Positions 62,701 through 63,992 of a DNA stretch of 64,000 bases are shown here, piece by piece (the stretch's first letter is position 1; the number at the start of each line of letters is the position of its first letter). Where the stretch lies: NCBI RefSeq assembly GCF_023101765.2, contig NC_064228.1, positions 486,501 through 550,500 of the forward strand, read 5' to 3'. The stretch comes from Spodoptera frugiperda (taxonomy: Eukaryota > Arthropoda > Insecta > Lepidoptera > Noctuidae). A program made the position numbers and the translations under genes. The notes beneath the pieces are model-generated. The model was given only the letters and a program-made list of their open reading frames with translations, was not told where the DNA came from and did not search any database.

Positions 62701-63992
62701 ACAGACCCGGCGAGCATAAAGTCTGTGAATCTACATGAAGTGGTCAGCCCCAATCAGGATGCCATGCTGACCTGCACTGCTAATGGTAAGTATTGTTTTG
62801 TAAACTCAATCACAATATATGAAGTTTTTCTTTAAATAATATGCATACTTCTGTCTACCCCTTTTGAGAATAATACAACGATGTCACTATGTCTATAACA
62901 AAAATTAATGGTTATACATATTTTTAATTGTGATTTTAAAATTGTTTAGAACAACCGACTGATTAAAAAATCCTATTACTAAGTAAACAATCCTTCGACT
63001 CACAGGACTAAACTCGACCAAAGCGCCATCTACGGAACGCAAAAATCACACTCCTAACCATTTTTCTCCTTCCAGGTAACCCTTTAACAGCAGACAACAT
63101 ACGTTGGGAACGCAAAGGTTACAATATTAACCCTAACCAGGTTACTTTTGAACCTCGAAACCTTACAAGCACTTTGGTGGTGAAACAAGCCACCAGGGAG
63201 GATGTGGGTAACTTCCAATGTGTGGTGGATAATGGAATAGGGGGAGAAACGAGACAGGATGTTATGCTAGTGGTGAAGTTTAAACCAGAACTGGATAGCT
63301 CGCCTAGCTTGATGAAATCTGCTTCTAATGTTGGTCAAGTTGGGAGATTGACGTGCAAGTAAGTGATATATATTTGTAGATAAATATTTTTCCTATGTCT
63401 GAGCTTTGTTTTATAATATAAGCCGGTAAACAAGCATTTCACCTGATGGTAAGCAGTCGCCATCGCCCATGGACACTTGAAAACACCAGAAGCGTTACAA
63501 GTGCGTTGCCGGCCTTTTGATGGTTAGGAATTTAAGGGTTGTTGGGGAAACGGGGATTAGGAAGATTGGAAAGGGGGTTAATGGGGCATCCGGTAACCTC
63601 TCTTATACATCGAAACACAACGCAAGCGTTGTTCCACGTTGTTGATAGAAACGTTTCTCCCAAGGTTACTTTTAAAGATTACCAACTTAAATTAAAAACT
63701 GCTATTACACCATTCTCATTTACCAAAACGATCTACATTCACACTATCTCTCTCAGATGCCGAGCGGCTCCCGCGCCAAATTTCACGTGGTCCAAGAATG
63801 GTGCCAAGCTACCAGTCAACACTTCGACCAAGTATTTTGCGGAGTTCCACAAACTGGATCCAGTGACGTATACCTCTGTGCTCCTCATCAATGACGTCAG
63901 CTCCTCAGACTATGGGTCCTATGAATGCGGAGCGAGGAATGACTTGGGATTCTCCACCACATCTGTGAAGCTGGATATCACTAGTGCCCCAG
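2614..63992 (+). CDS. sns: Nephrin-family Ig receptor, sticks and stones-like (internal 13 exons, both ends outside window)
   Basis: Thirteen exons with GT-AG borders join in one open frame of 2076 nt. They encode seven Ig-like domains in tandem, most with the Cys...Trp...Tyr-x-Cys pattern. Short stretches such as GGNPPAQLIWYKNG, EPNKRS, DNQAQYRCEA and EALQRS resemble Drosophila sns as I remember it; hibris is the close alternative. In flies sns is a membrane adhesion protein of fusion-competent myoblasts that binds Kirre/Rst during myoblast fusion. It also forms the nephrocyte diaphragm and helps pattern the eye. By that homology these are Ig3-Ig9. Signal peptide, Ig1-2, FN3, transmembrane segment and tail are not in the window. 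The exons are visibly more GC-rich than the surrounding introns. No promoter, start codon, stop codon or poly-A site of the gene is present. The nephrin family is near certain; sns over hbs is likely, not proven. Confidence 0.88.
3043..3108 (+). repeat. Family L short repeat, copy 1
   Basis: GACTGTCTCCCATGGGAGTAG and TTCCAATTGCTACGAATC. The same motif occurs at 26578-26640 and inverted at 62362-62412. Confidence 0.7.
3572..3593 (+). repeat. (TG)n microsatellite
   Basis: About eleven TG units in the first long intron. Confidence 0.95.
8709..8860 (+). repeat. Family H repeat (AACCGACTTC...CGATTTTGATGCGG)
   Basis: AACCGACTTCAAGAAGTGGG and ACCGATTTTGATGCGGTTTTT match 46785-46935 and 58680-58850. 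Confidence 0.68.
9507..9531 (+). repeat. TATG/TG compound microsatellite
   Basis: ATGTATGTATG runs into eight or so TG units. Confidence 0.9.
10850..11010 (-). repeat. CTGACCCAGCAAAC-type repeat, inverted
   Basis: TTGTTCGTTAGTCTAGC...AAAACGGCTGGAC...GATTGCCGGGTCTGCTAG, reverse of 58363-58547. Confidence 0.72.
12435..12540 (-). repeat. Family B repeat, inverted fragment
   Basis: CTGGCAACGCACTTGTAAC to TTACCATCAGGTGATC...TTTATCGGC. It is the minus-strand head of a repeat whose full form is seen at 22097. Confidence 0.8.
13116..13331 (+). mobile_element. Family A tRNA-SINE, tail truncated
   Basis: The tRNA-like head TGCCTCGGTGGCCGAG and GATTCGATTCTCGGGTC are followed by the GGCAATAGGCTTACC body. 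The GCACCTCTGCC tail is absent. Confidence 0.85.
14676..14812 (+). mobile_element. Family C SINE-like element
   Basis: GACCCGGAGCTGTGGAGTACC, CTCGAAAAGTAGGAGTAGG, GTCAGTTAGAGTCTGACACTC. The poly-A end is lost. Confidence 0.75.
15330..15412 (+). repeat. LINE tail of the CAGTAGTGGACG/TGATGATG type
   Basis: GGGGGGAGGTCTATGTTCAG, GTGGACGTGTTGTGGCTGAT, ATGATGATGATGATTATG. The same tail as at 62240-62315. Confidence 0.75.
17096..17195 (+). mobile_element. Family E MITE, right arm truncated
   Basis: It has the CCCTTAGTACGAGTTTGC left arm and the internal CTCTGATTGGC...CCAATTAGAGCGC inverted core. The terminal right arm is missing. Sequence after it (17205-17240) resembles an inverted CAGCAGTGGAC LINE tail. 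Confidence 0.75.
17205..17240 (-). repeat. Inverted LINE tail fragment
   Basis: ACTGTGACAGTCCACTGCTG is the reverse of the CAGCAGTGGAC motif and abuts the broken right arm of the MITE at 17096. Confidence 0.55.
17274..17432 (+). mobile_element. Family C SINE-like element
   Basis: CTGATCCGGAGCTGTGGAC to CGGGAGAAGCCATTGGATG and a weak A-rich end. Confidence 0.8.
17791..17812 (+). repeat. (TG)n microsatellite
   Basis: Eleven TG units before CACAATTT. Confidence 0.95.
17905..18056 (+). mobile_element. Second tRNA-like SINE family (T)
   Basis: GGGTTCGATTCCCCCACGC (B-box-like), CAAATTGTTGTGATGTGAGC, TATGTTTGTAAACGCAC, AAAATCCTAGTGTTAGGCAACG. Confidence 0.72.
18628..18740 (-). mobile_element. Family G element, diverged, inverted
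   Basis: ACTCAGAGACATTTAATGATTACTTAA then TTGTTCCGAAAATAATTGC, the reverse of 54309-54414. Confidence 0.65.
20806..20956 (+). mobile_element. Family C SINE-like element
   Basis: GACCCAGAGTTGCGGACTGCC, GGCTCGAAAAGCAGGAGTAGG, GCGCGAGAAGTCATTGG. The 110-codon open frame over it is incidental. Confidence 0.8.
21655..21799 (+). mobile_element. Family A SINE, 3' part only
   Basis: It contains AATAGGCTCACCACC through GCACCTCTACCTACCCC and a TATGTATGTA end. The tRNA head is absent. Confidence 0.8.
22097..22384 (+). repeat. Family B repeat, near full length
   Basis: It starts ATAAGCCGGTAAACG, continues GGATCACCTGATGGTAA, GGCGTTACAAGTGCGTTGCCGG, a hairpin-like GGCAAGCGTTG, and ends GCATGGCTCTCCCACA. 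No protein and no tRNA-like head are visible. It is an abundant lepidopteran-type dispersed repeat whose class I cannot assign with certainty. Confidence 0.82.
23168..23328 (-). mobile_element. T-family SINE, inverted
   Basis: CTAGGATTTTCACCTG, AATACACATGACACC, ACAACAATCTGTGG, GGGAATGGAACCGGCGAC, the reverse order of T. Confidence 0.72.
24305..24578 (-). repeat. Family B repeat, inverted, near full length
   Basis: TGTGGGAGAGCCATGC through ACCATCAGAGAATCCGTCTGCTCG. The hairpin motif AACGCTTGCGTTG is intact. Confidence 0.82.
25044..25325 (+). mobile_element. Family A tRNA-SINE, near full length
   Basis: Head CTCGTTGGCCGAGTGGTTGC, B-box-like GGTTCAATTCCCGGG, body and GCACCTCTGCCTTCCCC tail followed by a short A run. 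It spuriously extends short open frames. Confidence 0.88.
25882..26022 (+). mobile_element. Family C SINE-like element with poly-A
   Basis: It has an internal deletion after GCAGACTACTACAG, and the end TTTTCCCCCCTC is followed by 12 A. The poly-A end suggests LINE-mediated retroposition; no convincing tRNA head is seen. Confidence 0.82.
26311..26492 (+). repeat. Family D repeat (LINE/SINE tail type)
   Basis: CTAGCTTCTGCCAGCTGTTTT at the 5' end and ACAAACTTTCACATTTATAA...ATTAGTGTGAT at the 3' end, the layout of RTE-like tails common in moths. The class is inferred from memory. Confidence 0.7.
26578..26640 (+). repeat. Family L short repeat, copy 2
   Basis: GTCTCCCATGGGGGTAGGC and AAATTGCTACGAAT. 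Confidence 0.7.
27586..27826 (+). mobile_element. Family A SINE with deleted tRNA head
   Basis: GCGAGTGGTCGCAAGTGTGATT jumps straight to GATTCCCGGGTCAGG, losing the middle of the tRNA-like region. Body and tail are complete. Confidence 0.85.
28189..28325 (+). CDS. sns: sns exon b: second half of Ig3
   Basis: The acceptor is CTTGTTTCAG and the donor GTAAGT. The first base completes an Arg codon left by the previous exon 25.4 kb upstream, so the frame carries through. It encodes TSGRMSENVLSF, then DNKARYTCEAKN with the F-strand Tyr-x-Cys that pairs with the Cys in the first half. It closes with a G-strand AEIDLTVL. It ends one base into a codon, the phase-1 border used between most domains of this gene. 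A LINE remnant lies about 110 bp downstream. Confidence 0.93.
28435..28640 (+). pseudogene. LINE 3' remnant with reverse-transcriptase C-terminal tail
   Basis: In one frame it reads LPAAVFPSDYNVGVFKSRVNRLL, a motif I associate with the last residues of jockey-like reverse transcriptases. A stop and a TTACCATCAGGTGGGA tail follow. No catalytic region is present. Confidence 0.6.
28778..28939 (+). mobile_element. Family F MITE, right end missing
   Basis: TATGCTTTTCCAACAGAG, TATGTAGCTATGCTAC, GAGTATGTGAAGTATCGATAGTAGGGAAG match the F copy at 57584; the last 80 or so bases are absent. Confidence 0.78.
29104..29557 (+). mobile_element. Family E MITE interrupted by a tRNA-SINE
   Basis: Left terminus CCCTTAG follows TA (29102-29103); right terminus CTAAGGG precedes TA (29558-29559). 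Both arms are intact. The element is split by a SINE at 29147-29435. Removing the SINE and one target duplication leaves about 152 bp, the normal length of the family here. The TA duplication suggests a Tc1/mariner-type transposase in trans; this is inference. Confidence 0.9.
29147..29435 (+). mobile_element. Family A tRNA-derived SINE, full length, inserted in a MITE
   Basis: The head has a pol III A-box-like TGCCGAGTGGTCGC and a B-box-like GGTTCGATTCC. The body runs GGCTTTTTTCGG, CACGGAGTCTGG, GGCAATAGGCTCACC, then the tail GCACCTCTGCCTACCCC and TATATATGTAT. A perfect 13-bp target duplication GTAGTTGAAACGA flanks it (29134-29146 and 29436-29448). It resembles HaSE-type SINEs of noctuid moths from memory. 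Confidence 0.92.
30100..30262 (-). repeat. Family D repeat, inverted
   Basis: TTTGAACGCACTAATCTCCA...CATAGGAGCTGAGC...GAGTAGCTAGTAAA, reverse of the D layout. Confidence 0.65.
30852..31108 (-). repeat. Family B repeat, inverted, terminal part lost
   Basis: It begins inside the element at CCACGGTCTCACAG and runs to GTTTACCGGCTTATACC. Confidence 0.8.
31730..31888 (+). repeat. Family B repeat, 5' part
   Basis: GTCGGTAAACGAGCTGACGG to GGGATTGGGGAGATGGG. The hairpin and terminal half are missing. Confidence 0.78.
32751..32892 (+). mobile_element. Family C SINE-like element with poly-A
   Basis: CGGAGCTGCGGGGTACCTGG to GGACGATTTTCCGC, then an A-rich run. Confidence 0.78.
33404..33456 (+). mobile_element. 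Family A SINE reduced to head plus tail
   Basis: CTTCATTGGCCAAGTAGTCG is followed directly by the tail motif ATAAAAGGCGTCAC. The whole body between is missing. Confidence 0.65.
34906..35092 (+). repeat. Family D repeat
   Basis: TTAGCTACCCCCACGCG, GTAGCGTGATGTTTTATA, GCGTTCAAATAAACAAAC. A diverged copy of 38912-39125. Confidence 0.7.
35868..36143 (-). mobile_element. Family A tRNA-SINE, inverted, near full length
   Basis: It reads from the tail (CACGCCTTTTATCC, GGGGTAGGCAGAGGTGCAC) to the head (GGGAATCGAACCCC, CTCGGCCAAAGAGGCA) on the plus strand, hence inserted on the minus strand. Confidence 0.88.
36956..37123 (+). CDS. sns: sns exon c: first half of Ig4
   Basis: The acceptor is TTTTGTTACAG and the donor GTAAGG. 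Reading continues in phase 1 as FAPSHVTISGPSEARVGDPV, then B-strand PLTCSTAPSNPAADIKW with core Cys and Trp. A possible N-glycosylation site (Asn-Arg-Thr) follows, and the exon stops after SPEG. The domain is completed by the exon at 39144. Compared with the neighbouring Ig domains the linker after Trp is long (LVLGKHHKEASN). Confidence 0.94.
37257..37506 (+). repeat. Family B repeat with small internal changes
   Basis: GATCACCTGATGGTAAGC to GGCTCTCCCACACTTA. There is an extra GCAG in the CACCAG-GAGGCG motif and a deletion before the hairpin ACAACGCAAGCGTTGT. Confidence 0.82.
37560..37625 (-). mobile_element. Family A SINE fragment, body only
   Basis: The inverted body motif GAGCCTATTGCCATA...ACTCC...ACTGAGAAATTTT follows a B and a G repeat. 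Confidence 0.65.
38160..38292 (+). mobile_element. Family E MITE, right end eroded
   Basis: It starts TCCTTAGCACGAGTTTGC after TA and has the inverted pair CTCTGATTGGCGG / CCAACCAATCAGAG. The last bases of the right arm are lost after TTTAACGTCACTTA. Confidence 0.8.
38630..38866 (+). mobile_element. Family C element split by about 110 bp of other sequence
   Basis: The left part ends GGGGTGGATTTTAGTCAC (about 38680) and the right part resumes GGAATCTGACACTCAC (about 38790) to a TTTTCCCCCCTC plus A10 end. The intervening sequence has no obvious class. Confidence 0.72.
38912..39125 (+). repeat. Family D repeat reaching the exon d acceptor
   Basis: ACTAGCTACTTCCGCGCGG to ATATTAGTATAGTATAGAT. 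Only about 18 bp (TTTGCTTTTGTTCCCAG) separate it from exon d. It closely matches 54738-54950. Confidence 0.82.
39144..39275 (+). CDS. sns: sns exon d: second half of Ig4
   Basis: The exon follows TTTGTTCCCAG and ends before GTAAGT, phase 1 at both ends. It encodes GGWITTSNITVVVEPNKRS, then IVVVCHGINGQL with the F-strand Cys, and the closing TENVVATHTINVL. The usual Tyr two residues before the Cys is Val here. Asn-Ile-Thr is a possible glycosylation site. A dispersed repeat ends about 18 bp upstream of this exon, so much of the 3' splice region lies in or beside transposon-derived sequence. Confidence 0.93.
40308..40583 (-). mobile_element. Family A tRNA-SINE, inverted, near full length
   Basis: The complete tail-to-head order ends in CCACTTGACCAACGAGGCAG. 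A short TATATTTATTTATATA expansion sits in the body next to CTATTGCC. Confidence 0.85.
41032..41218 (-). mobile_element. Rearranged family A SINE: inverted body joined to a plus-strand tail
   Basis: 41032-41172 is minus-strand body (ACACCCACTTTTCAC, GAGCCTATTGCCG, TTTTTCGAAAAACCG). From about 41175 it switches to plus-strand tail (AATGTGCACCTCTGCCTACCCC). The tRNA head is missing at the join. Confidence 0.75.
41347..41440 (-). repeat. Dispersed repeat with GGTCAC-GTGACC core, copy 2 (inverted)
   Basis: Reverse-complement partner of 1521-1613. The palindrome has one change here (GGTCACTGGTGACC). Confidence 0.75.
42657..42775 (-). repeat. Family D repeat, inverted 3' part
   Basis: TTGTTTGAACGCGCTAATCTCC and TCCGATTTAAATAATTATTTT match the inverted tail of family D. 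Confidence 0.65.
43838..43900 (+). repeat. 32-bp tandem duplication
   Basis: AACTGGTTTGTATAACTTCA...GTAGTTGT occurs twice back to back (units start at 43838 and 43870) with no change seen. Confidence 0.9.
44561..44720 (-). mobile_element. Family A SINE, inverted, head missing
   Basis: CGTCACGCCTTTTATTCCC to CCGTGCTACTACTGAAAAG. The tRNA-like part is absent and a D-type repeat follows. Confidence 0.8.
44725..44855 (-). repeat. D-type repeat, inverted
   Basis: GGGATGAAATTTGG...CCGCGGGCGAAGCCACTAGCAG, the inverted head of a CGCCCGCG-type element. Confidence 0.65.
45271..45516 (-). pseudogene. 81-codon open stretch, possibly a non-LTR ORF tail
   Basis: The minus-strand frame contains KPTVITMPIIVGTLGIPKP and is Thr/Asn/Lys-rich. 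The IxxPIIVGTLG block faintly resembles sequence after the reverse transcriptase of some LINEs. There are no introns or neighbours to support a host gene. It may be chance. Confidence 0.3.
46106..46317. repeat. Two family B ends as a large inverted repeat
   Basis: 46106-46200 is the terminal part in minus orientation and 46230-46317 the same part in plus orientation. The arms of about 86 bp match at roughly 90 percent by eye across a short spacer. The arrangement could fold into a long hairpin. Confidence 0.82.
46785..46935 (+). repeat. Family H repeat
   Basis: AACCGCCTTCAAACAAAGGAGG, GTTTGACCTGTATGTAC, CCGATTTTGATGCGGTTTTC. Confidence 0.7.
48165..48330 (+). repeat. D-type repeat
   Basis: CACTAGCTTCTGCCAGCGGTTT, CATCAAAATCCGTTCAGTAG, GATTGACGGACAAA. 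Confidence 0.7.
49289..49420 (+). repeat. Short family B head followed by inverted SINE fragment
   Basis: ATAAGCCGGTAAACGAG to CACGTGATGG (B head), then from about 49368 GAGCTTATTGCCATACTCC, an inverted piece of the A SINE body. Confidence 0.65.
49995..50147 (+). mobile_element. Family E MITE lying inside an A SINE
   Basis: The inverted arms CTTAGTACAAGTTTGC and AACTCGTACTAAGG enclose about 150 bp. Sequence to the left (GTGACACGGAGTCTAGAACTGGG) and right (CAGTGCCATACATAGCAATAAGCTC) reads as two halves of the A SINE body, so the MITE appears to have entered an older SINE. A clean TA duplication is not visible. Confidence 0.75.
50245..50330 (+). mobile_element. T-family SINE, 3' fragment
   Basis: GTATGTGAACTTGTATGTTTG to AAAAATCCTAATATAGAGCAACGG. 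Confidence 0.65.
50758..50940 (+). mobile_element. Family A SINE, head missing
   Basis: It starts at CTCAGTAATAGCACGGAGTC after an A-rich run and continues to GGGATAAAAAGGCGTGACG. Confidence 0.82.
51578..51640 (+). repeat. LINE tail of the GGCCTTTGCCCTGCAGTGGGA type
   Basis: AGTGGAACGAGGGTAGTGAGG, CCTTTGCCCTGCAGTGGGAC, AATCATGGCC. A degenerate inverted relative may lie at 32511-32570. Confidence 0.55.
52525..52767 (+). repeat. D-type repeat interrupted by a family C head
   Basis: The left D part is CTGCCAACGGCTTCACCTGCG to about 52590. Family C head AGAGCTATGGACTACCTAGC to GCAGGAGTAGAAACC occupies about 52600-52661. The D part resumes GTATGCCAAACTTCATAG and ends TATAATATTAATG. Confidence 0.75.
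53290..53358 (+). repeat. LINE tail of the CAGCAGTGGATG/TGATGATG type
   Basis: CTGGGGGAAGCCTTTGTTCAG, CAGTGGATGTCTTATGGCTG, ATATGATGATGATGAT. Confidence 0.75.
53461..53572 (+). repeat. Dispersed repeat with CAGA run and GCGTCGGGGGTT end
   Basis: GATGCCACAGACAGACAGACAG, CACGTCAAACTTATAACACC, TTTTTGCGTCGGGGGTTAAAAA. A type I recall from moth introns. Confidence 0.65.
54309..54414 (+). mobile_element. Family G MITE-like element, 106 bp
   Basis: Perfect 10-bp inverted ends GTACTCAGAG / CTCTGAGTAC enclose TTAACCCAGTGCTTAGC and TTTTCGGAACAAATT. Related pieces are at 18628-18740 (inverted) and 37507-37555. Confidence 0.75.
54573..54709 (+). CDS. sns: sns exon e: first half of Ig5
   Basis: The acceptor is CTATTGTTCCAG and the donor GTAAGT. 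It opens phase 1 as YPPTAPMITGYIPGTTLSAG, then QRLSCISSGGNPLATLTWFKNDKK with core Cys and Trp. The Ser-x-Gly-Gly-Asn-Pro block echoes the start of Ig3, suggesting an old domain duplication. The exon ends on a codon boundary (phase 0), the only phase-0 border in this set. A 15.3 kb intron precedes it. Confidence 0.94.
54738..54950 (+). repeat. Family D repeat just after exon e
   Basis: ACTAGCTACTTCCGCGCGG to ATTAGTATAGTATAGAT, near-identical to 38912-39125 and starting 28 bp past the donor. Confidence 0.82.
55093..55337 (-). repeat. Family B repeat, inverted
   Basis: AAGTGTGGGAGAGCCATGC through ACTTGTAACGCCTCTGGTGTTTCGG. It ends about 60 bp before exon f. Confidence 0.82.
55397..55550 (+). 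CDS. sns: sns exon f: second half of Ig5
   Basis: The acceptor is CTTCTATTCCAG and the donor GTGAGT. It reads IHSVTKTVERSVSAEISILTN, then DNQAQYRCEATNSATEIPLF with the F-strand Tyr-x-Cys, and ends in TVTLNVY plus one base (phase 1). Asn-Val-Thr is a possible glycosylation site. The match to the corresponding part of sns is among the strongest in the window. An inverted copy of repeat family B ends about 60 bp upstream. Confidence 0.95.
55612..55815 (+). mobile_element. Old, diverged family A SINE
   Basis: AAGTGGTCGCAGCTGTGAC, GGGTTCGATTCTTAAGTC and ATGCACACCTCTGCTTACCCC appear in the right order with many changes. Confidence 0.7.
56497..56575 (-). mobile_element. tRNA-like SINE head, inverted
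   Basis: AAAATCAAACCAGCAG and GCGTAGCCACTGCGCTAACGGTGCAGT are the reverse of a tRNA-like head with A box and B box. Confidence 0.6.
56669..56806 (+). CDS. sns: sns exon g: first half of Ig6
   Basis: The acceptor is TTTTGGTCACCAG and the donor GTGAGT, phase 1 at both ends. It encodes FAPEAVKVRVSPEELKVG, then ATLSCDAASSNPPATLSWWRDGIPVQG. The core Cys is present, and the two tryptophans WW mark the C strand. An in-frame ATG at 56683 lies inside the exon and is not a start. Translation past 56806 runs into intron and is not real protein. Confidence 0.95.
56931..57024 (+). mobile_element. Family A SINE, tRNA head only
   Basis: GCTCGTTAGTCGAGTGATTGC and GGTTCAATTCCTGTGTC are present; the body stops after TACTCAGGA. 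Confidence 0.75.
57584..57824 (+). mobile_element. Family F MITE with 18-bp inverted ends
   Basis: It begins GGGTGCTTTTCTACCAGA and ends TCTGGTGGAAAAGCACCC, inverted with one mismatch. The interior has repeated GCTATGTAGCTATGC motifs. No coding capacity. No clear target duplication, so the superfamily is open (hAT-like ends are possible). Confidence 0.85.
57956..58080 (+). repeat. LINE-like tail with ACGCAATGGATTTTGATGCAG
   Basis: CTTATGTCCCTTTTAAGTCC, AACTACGCAATGGATTTTG, AATAGATAGAGTGATTCAG. A lepidopteran-type dispersed tail; class uncertain. Confidence 0.6.
58192..58356 (+). CDS. sns: sns exon h: second half of Ig6
   Basis: The acceptor is CTCCTCGTCCCCAG and the donor GTAAGT, phase 1 at both ends. 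It encodes GLPMQQKKGLHGGTVSTIE, LKLTITKDLNG, then AVYTCQAMNEALQRS with the F-strand Tyr-x-Cys and a closing PLKVL. It is noticeably GC-rich (GGCGCCGTC, CACGGCGGCACGG) against an AT-rich intron. A transposon-like repeat begins at intron base +7. Confidence 0.95.
58363..58547 (+). repeat. CTGACCCAGCAAAC-type repeat at the exon h donor
   Basis: It starts ACTAGCTGACCCAGCAAAC immediately after the GTAAGT donor hexamer and runs to TATATTACTATATAG. An inverted relative lies at 10850-11010. Confidence 0.8.
58598..58655 (-). repeat. Family B fragment
   Basis: GCGCACTTGTAACGCTACTGGTGTTTCGAG matches the inverted core of family B. Confidence 0.6.
58680..58850 (+). repeat. Family H repeat
   Basis: AACTGACTTCTTAAAAAAAGG, GTTTGACCTGTATGTATG, then GGGATATTACCTGAATT. 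Confidence 0.68.
58968..59126 (+). CDS. sns: sns exon i: first half of Ig7, lacking the B-strand cysteine
   Basis: The acceptor is ATCCTTTGCAG and the donor GTAAGT, phase 1 at both ends. It encodes YAPIFDETTPYTTVGVENEP, then LIIVLRADGNPGSITYTWTKDGLPIAQ. The core Trp is present, but the exon contains no cysteine at all: the B-strand position reads LIIVLRADG. The partner Cys in exon j is therefore unpaired within the domain. I recall the fly protein also lacking Cys here, so this looks like a family trait rather than a sequencing error. Confidence 0.94.
59152..59487 (+). mobile_element. Family A tRNA-SINE with internal duplication and 8-bp target duplication
   Basis: Flanked by AACGTATT at 59144-59151 and 59488-59495. 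Head, body and tail are complete. The body segment with CCCAGT-TACGGCAATAGGCCC occurs twice (near 59287 and 59346), so the copy is longer than the others. It begins 26 bp after exon i. Confidence 0.88.
59766..59957 (+). mobile_element. T-family SINE
   Basis: GACTGCACCGTTGGCGCTTTGG (A-box-like head), CGGGTTCGAGTC, CTCTTTGTGTGATC, then AAAATCCTAGTTTGGAGCAACG. ACACATGACACCTAGTCATGTGT forms a local palindrome. Confidence 0.78.
60051..60074 (+). repeat. (AAAT)n microsatellite
   Basis: Five units of TAAA/AAAT in the intron inside Ig7. Confidence 0.9.
60305..60592 (+). repeat. Family B repeat, next to a D-type fragment
   Basis: GAGCAGACGGATCACCTGATGG to AGCTCTCCCACACTTA. The preceding 60254-60300 reads as the start of a D-type repeat (CAGCTCCGCCCGCGGTC), cut short where B begins. 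Confidence 0.78.
60707..60838 (+). CDS. sns: sns exon j: second half of Ig7
   Basis: The acceptor is TTTTTTCCTATAG and the donor GTAAGT, phase 1 at both ends. It reads NDRIISEGSMLNMTKLSRHD, then AGVYTCEAVNSQGAAVANISVSVH with the Asp-x-Gly-x-Tyr-x-Cys signature. Two possible N-glycosylation sites are Asn-Met-Thr and Asn-Ile-Ser. The head of a family C element starts 13 bp after the exon. Confidence 0.95.
60851..60908 (+). mobile_element. Family C head fragment beside the exon j donor
   Basis: TACTAGCTGCGGACTACCTAG to CTCGAAAAGCAGGAGTA, starting 13 bp after the exon. Confidence 0.72.
62080..62315 (+). pseudogene. LINE 3' remnant (ORF2 C-terminus plus TGATGATG tail)
   Basis: A 63-codon open stretch contains DRRPDQGRMEPLDAGHFQL and EVIGEAYV. 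It is followed by GCGGACGTCTTATGACTAAT and a TGATGACGATGATG tail. This is the usual end of an abundant lepidopteran non-LTR element, here 5'-truncated. Confidence 0.65.
62362..62412 (-). repeat. Family L short repeat, copy 3, inverted
   Basis: GTCTCTGCCTACCCCCATGAG then GGCAGCCGTGAGG. Confidence 0.6.
62411..62563 (+). mobile_element. Family C SINE-like element, near full length
   Basis: GAACTGCGGACAACGTAATGG to GGCGGGAGAAGTAATTTGATG and an A-rich end. Confidence 0.75.
62705..62785 (+). CDS. sns: sns exon k: short first part of Ig8
   Basis: This 81-nt exon lies between a TTTCTTTTACAG acceptor and a GTAAG donor, phase 1 at both ends. It encodes YPASIKSVNLHEVVSPNQD, then AMLTCTANG, which supplies the B-strand Cys. 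The C-strand Trp is in the next exon, so this domain is split earlier than its neighbours. It is the smallest exon in the window. Confidence 0.93.
63076..63358 (+). CDS. sns: sns exon l: rest of Ig8 plus start of Ig9
   Basis: The acceptor is TCTCCTTCCAG. The donor GTAAGT begins at 63359, leaving two bases of a codon (phase 2). It encodes GNPLTADNIRWERKG with the Ig8 core Trp, then EDVGNFQCVVDNGIGGE with its F-strand Cys, and LVVKFKPELD at the domain end. It then runs directly into Ig9: SPSLMKSASNVGQVGRLTC. At every other domain border in this window there is a phase-1 intron; here none is present. It is the longest exon found. Confidence 0.94.
63359..63756 (+). other. Intron inside Ig9
   Basis: 398 bp, of which about 220 bp is a family B copy starting 58 bp past the donor. 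It ends in a pyrimidine-rich acceptor. Confidence 0.85.
63418..63640 (+). repeat. Family B repeat, truncated at the hairpin
   Basis: ATAAGCCGGTAAACAAGC to CACAACGCAAGCGTTGTTCCACG. The terminal GGCTCTCCCAC part is absent. Confidence 0.8.
63757..63992 (+). CDS. sns: sns exon m: remainder of Ig9
   Basis: The acceptor is CTATCTCTCTCAG and the donor GTAAGA at 63993. The first base completes a Lys codon, giving TCKCRAAPAPNFTWSKNG with core Trp, then SDYGSYECGARNDLGF with the F-strand Cys, and VKLDITSAP. Asn-Phe-Thr and Asn-Thr-Ser are possible glycosylation sites. It ends phase 1; the fibronectin III exon expected next in sns would lie beyond the window. An extra Cys two residues after the canonical one is unusual. 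Confidence 0.94.

Larger units (their letters stand above)
60839..62704 (+). other. Intron between Ig7 and Ig8
   Basis: 1866 bp. It carries a family C head just after the donor, a LINE C-terminal fragment (62080-62315), a short inverted L repeat and a nearly full C element. About 60.91-61.78 kb shows nothing recognised. Confidence 0.85.
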
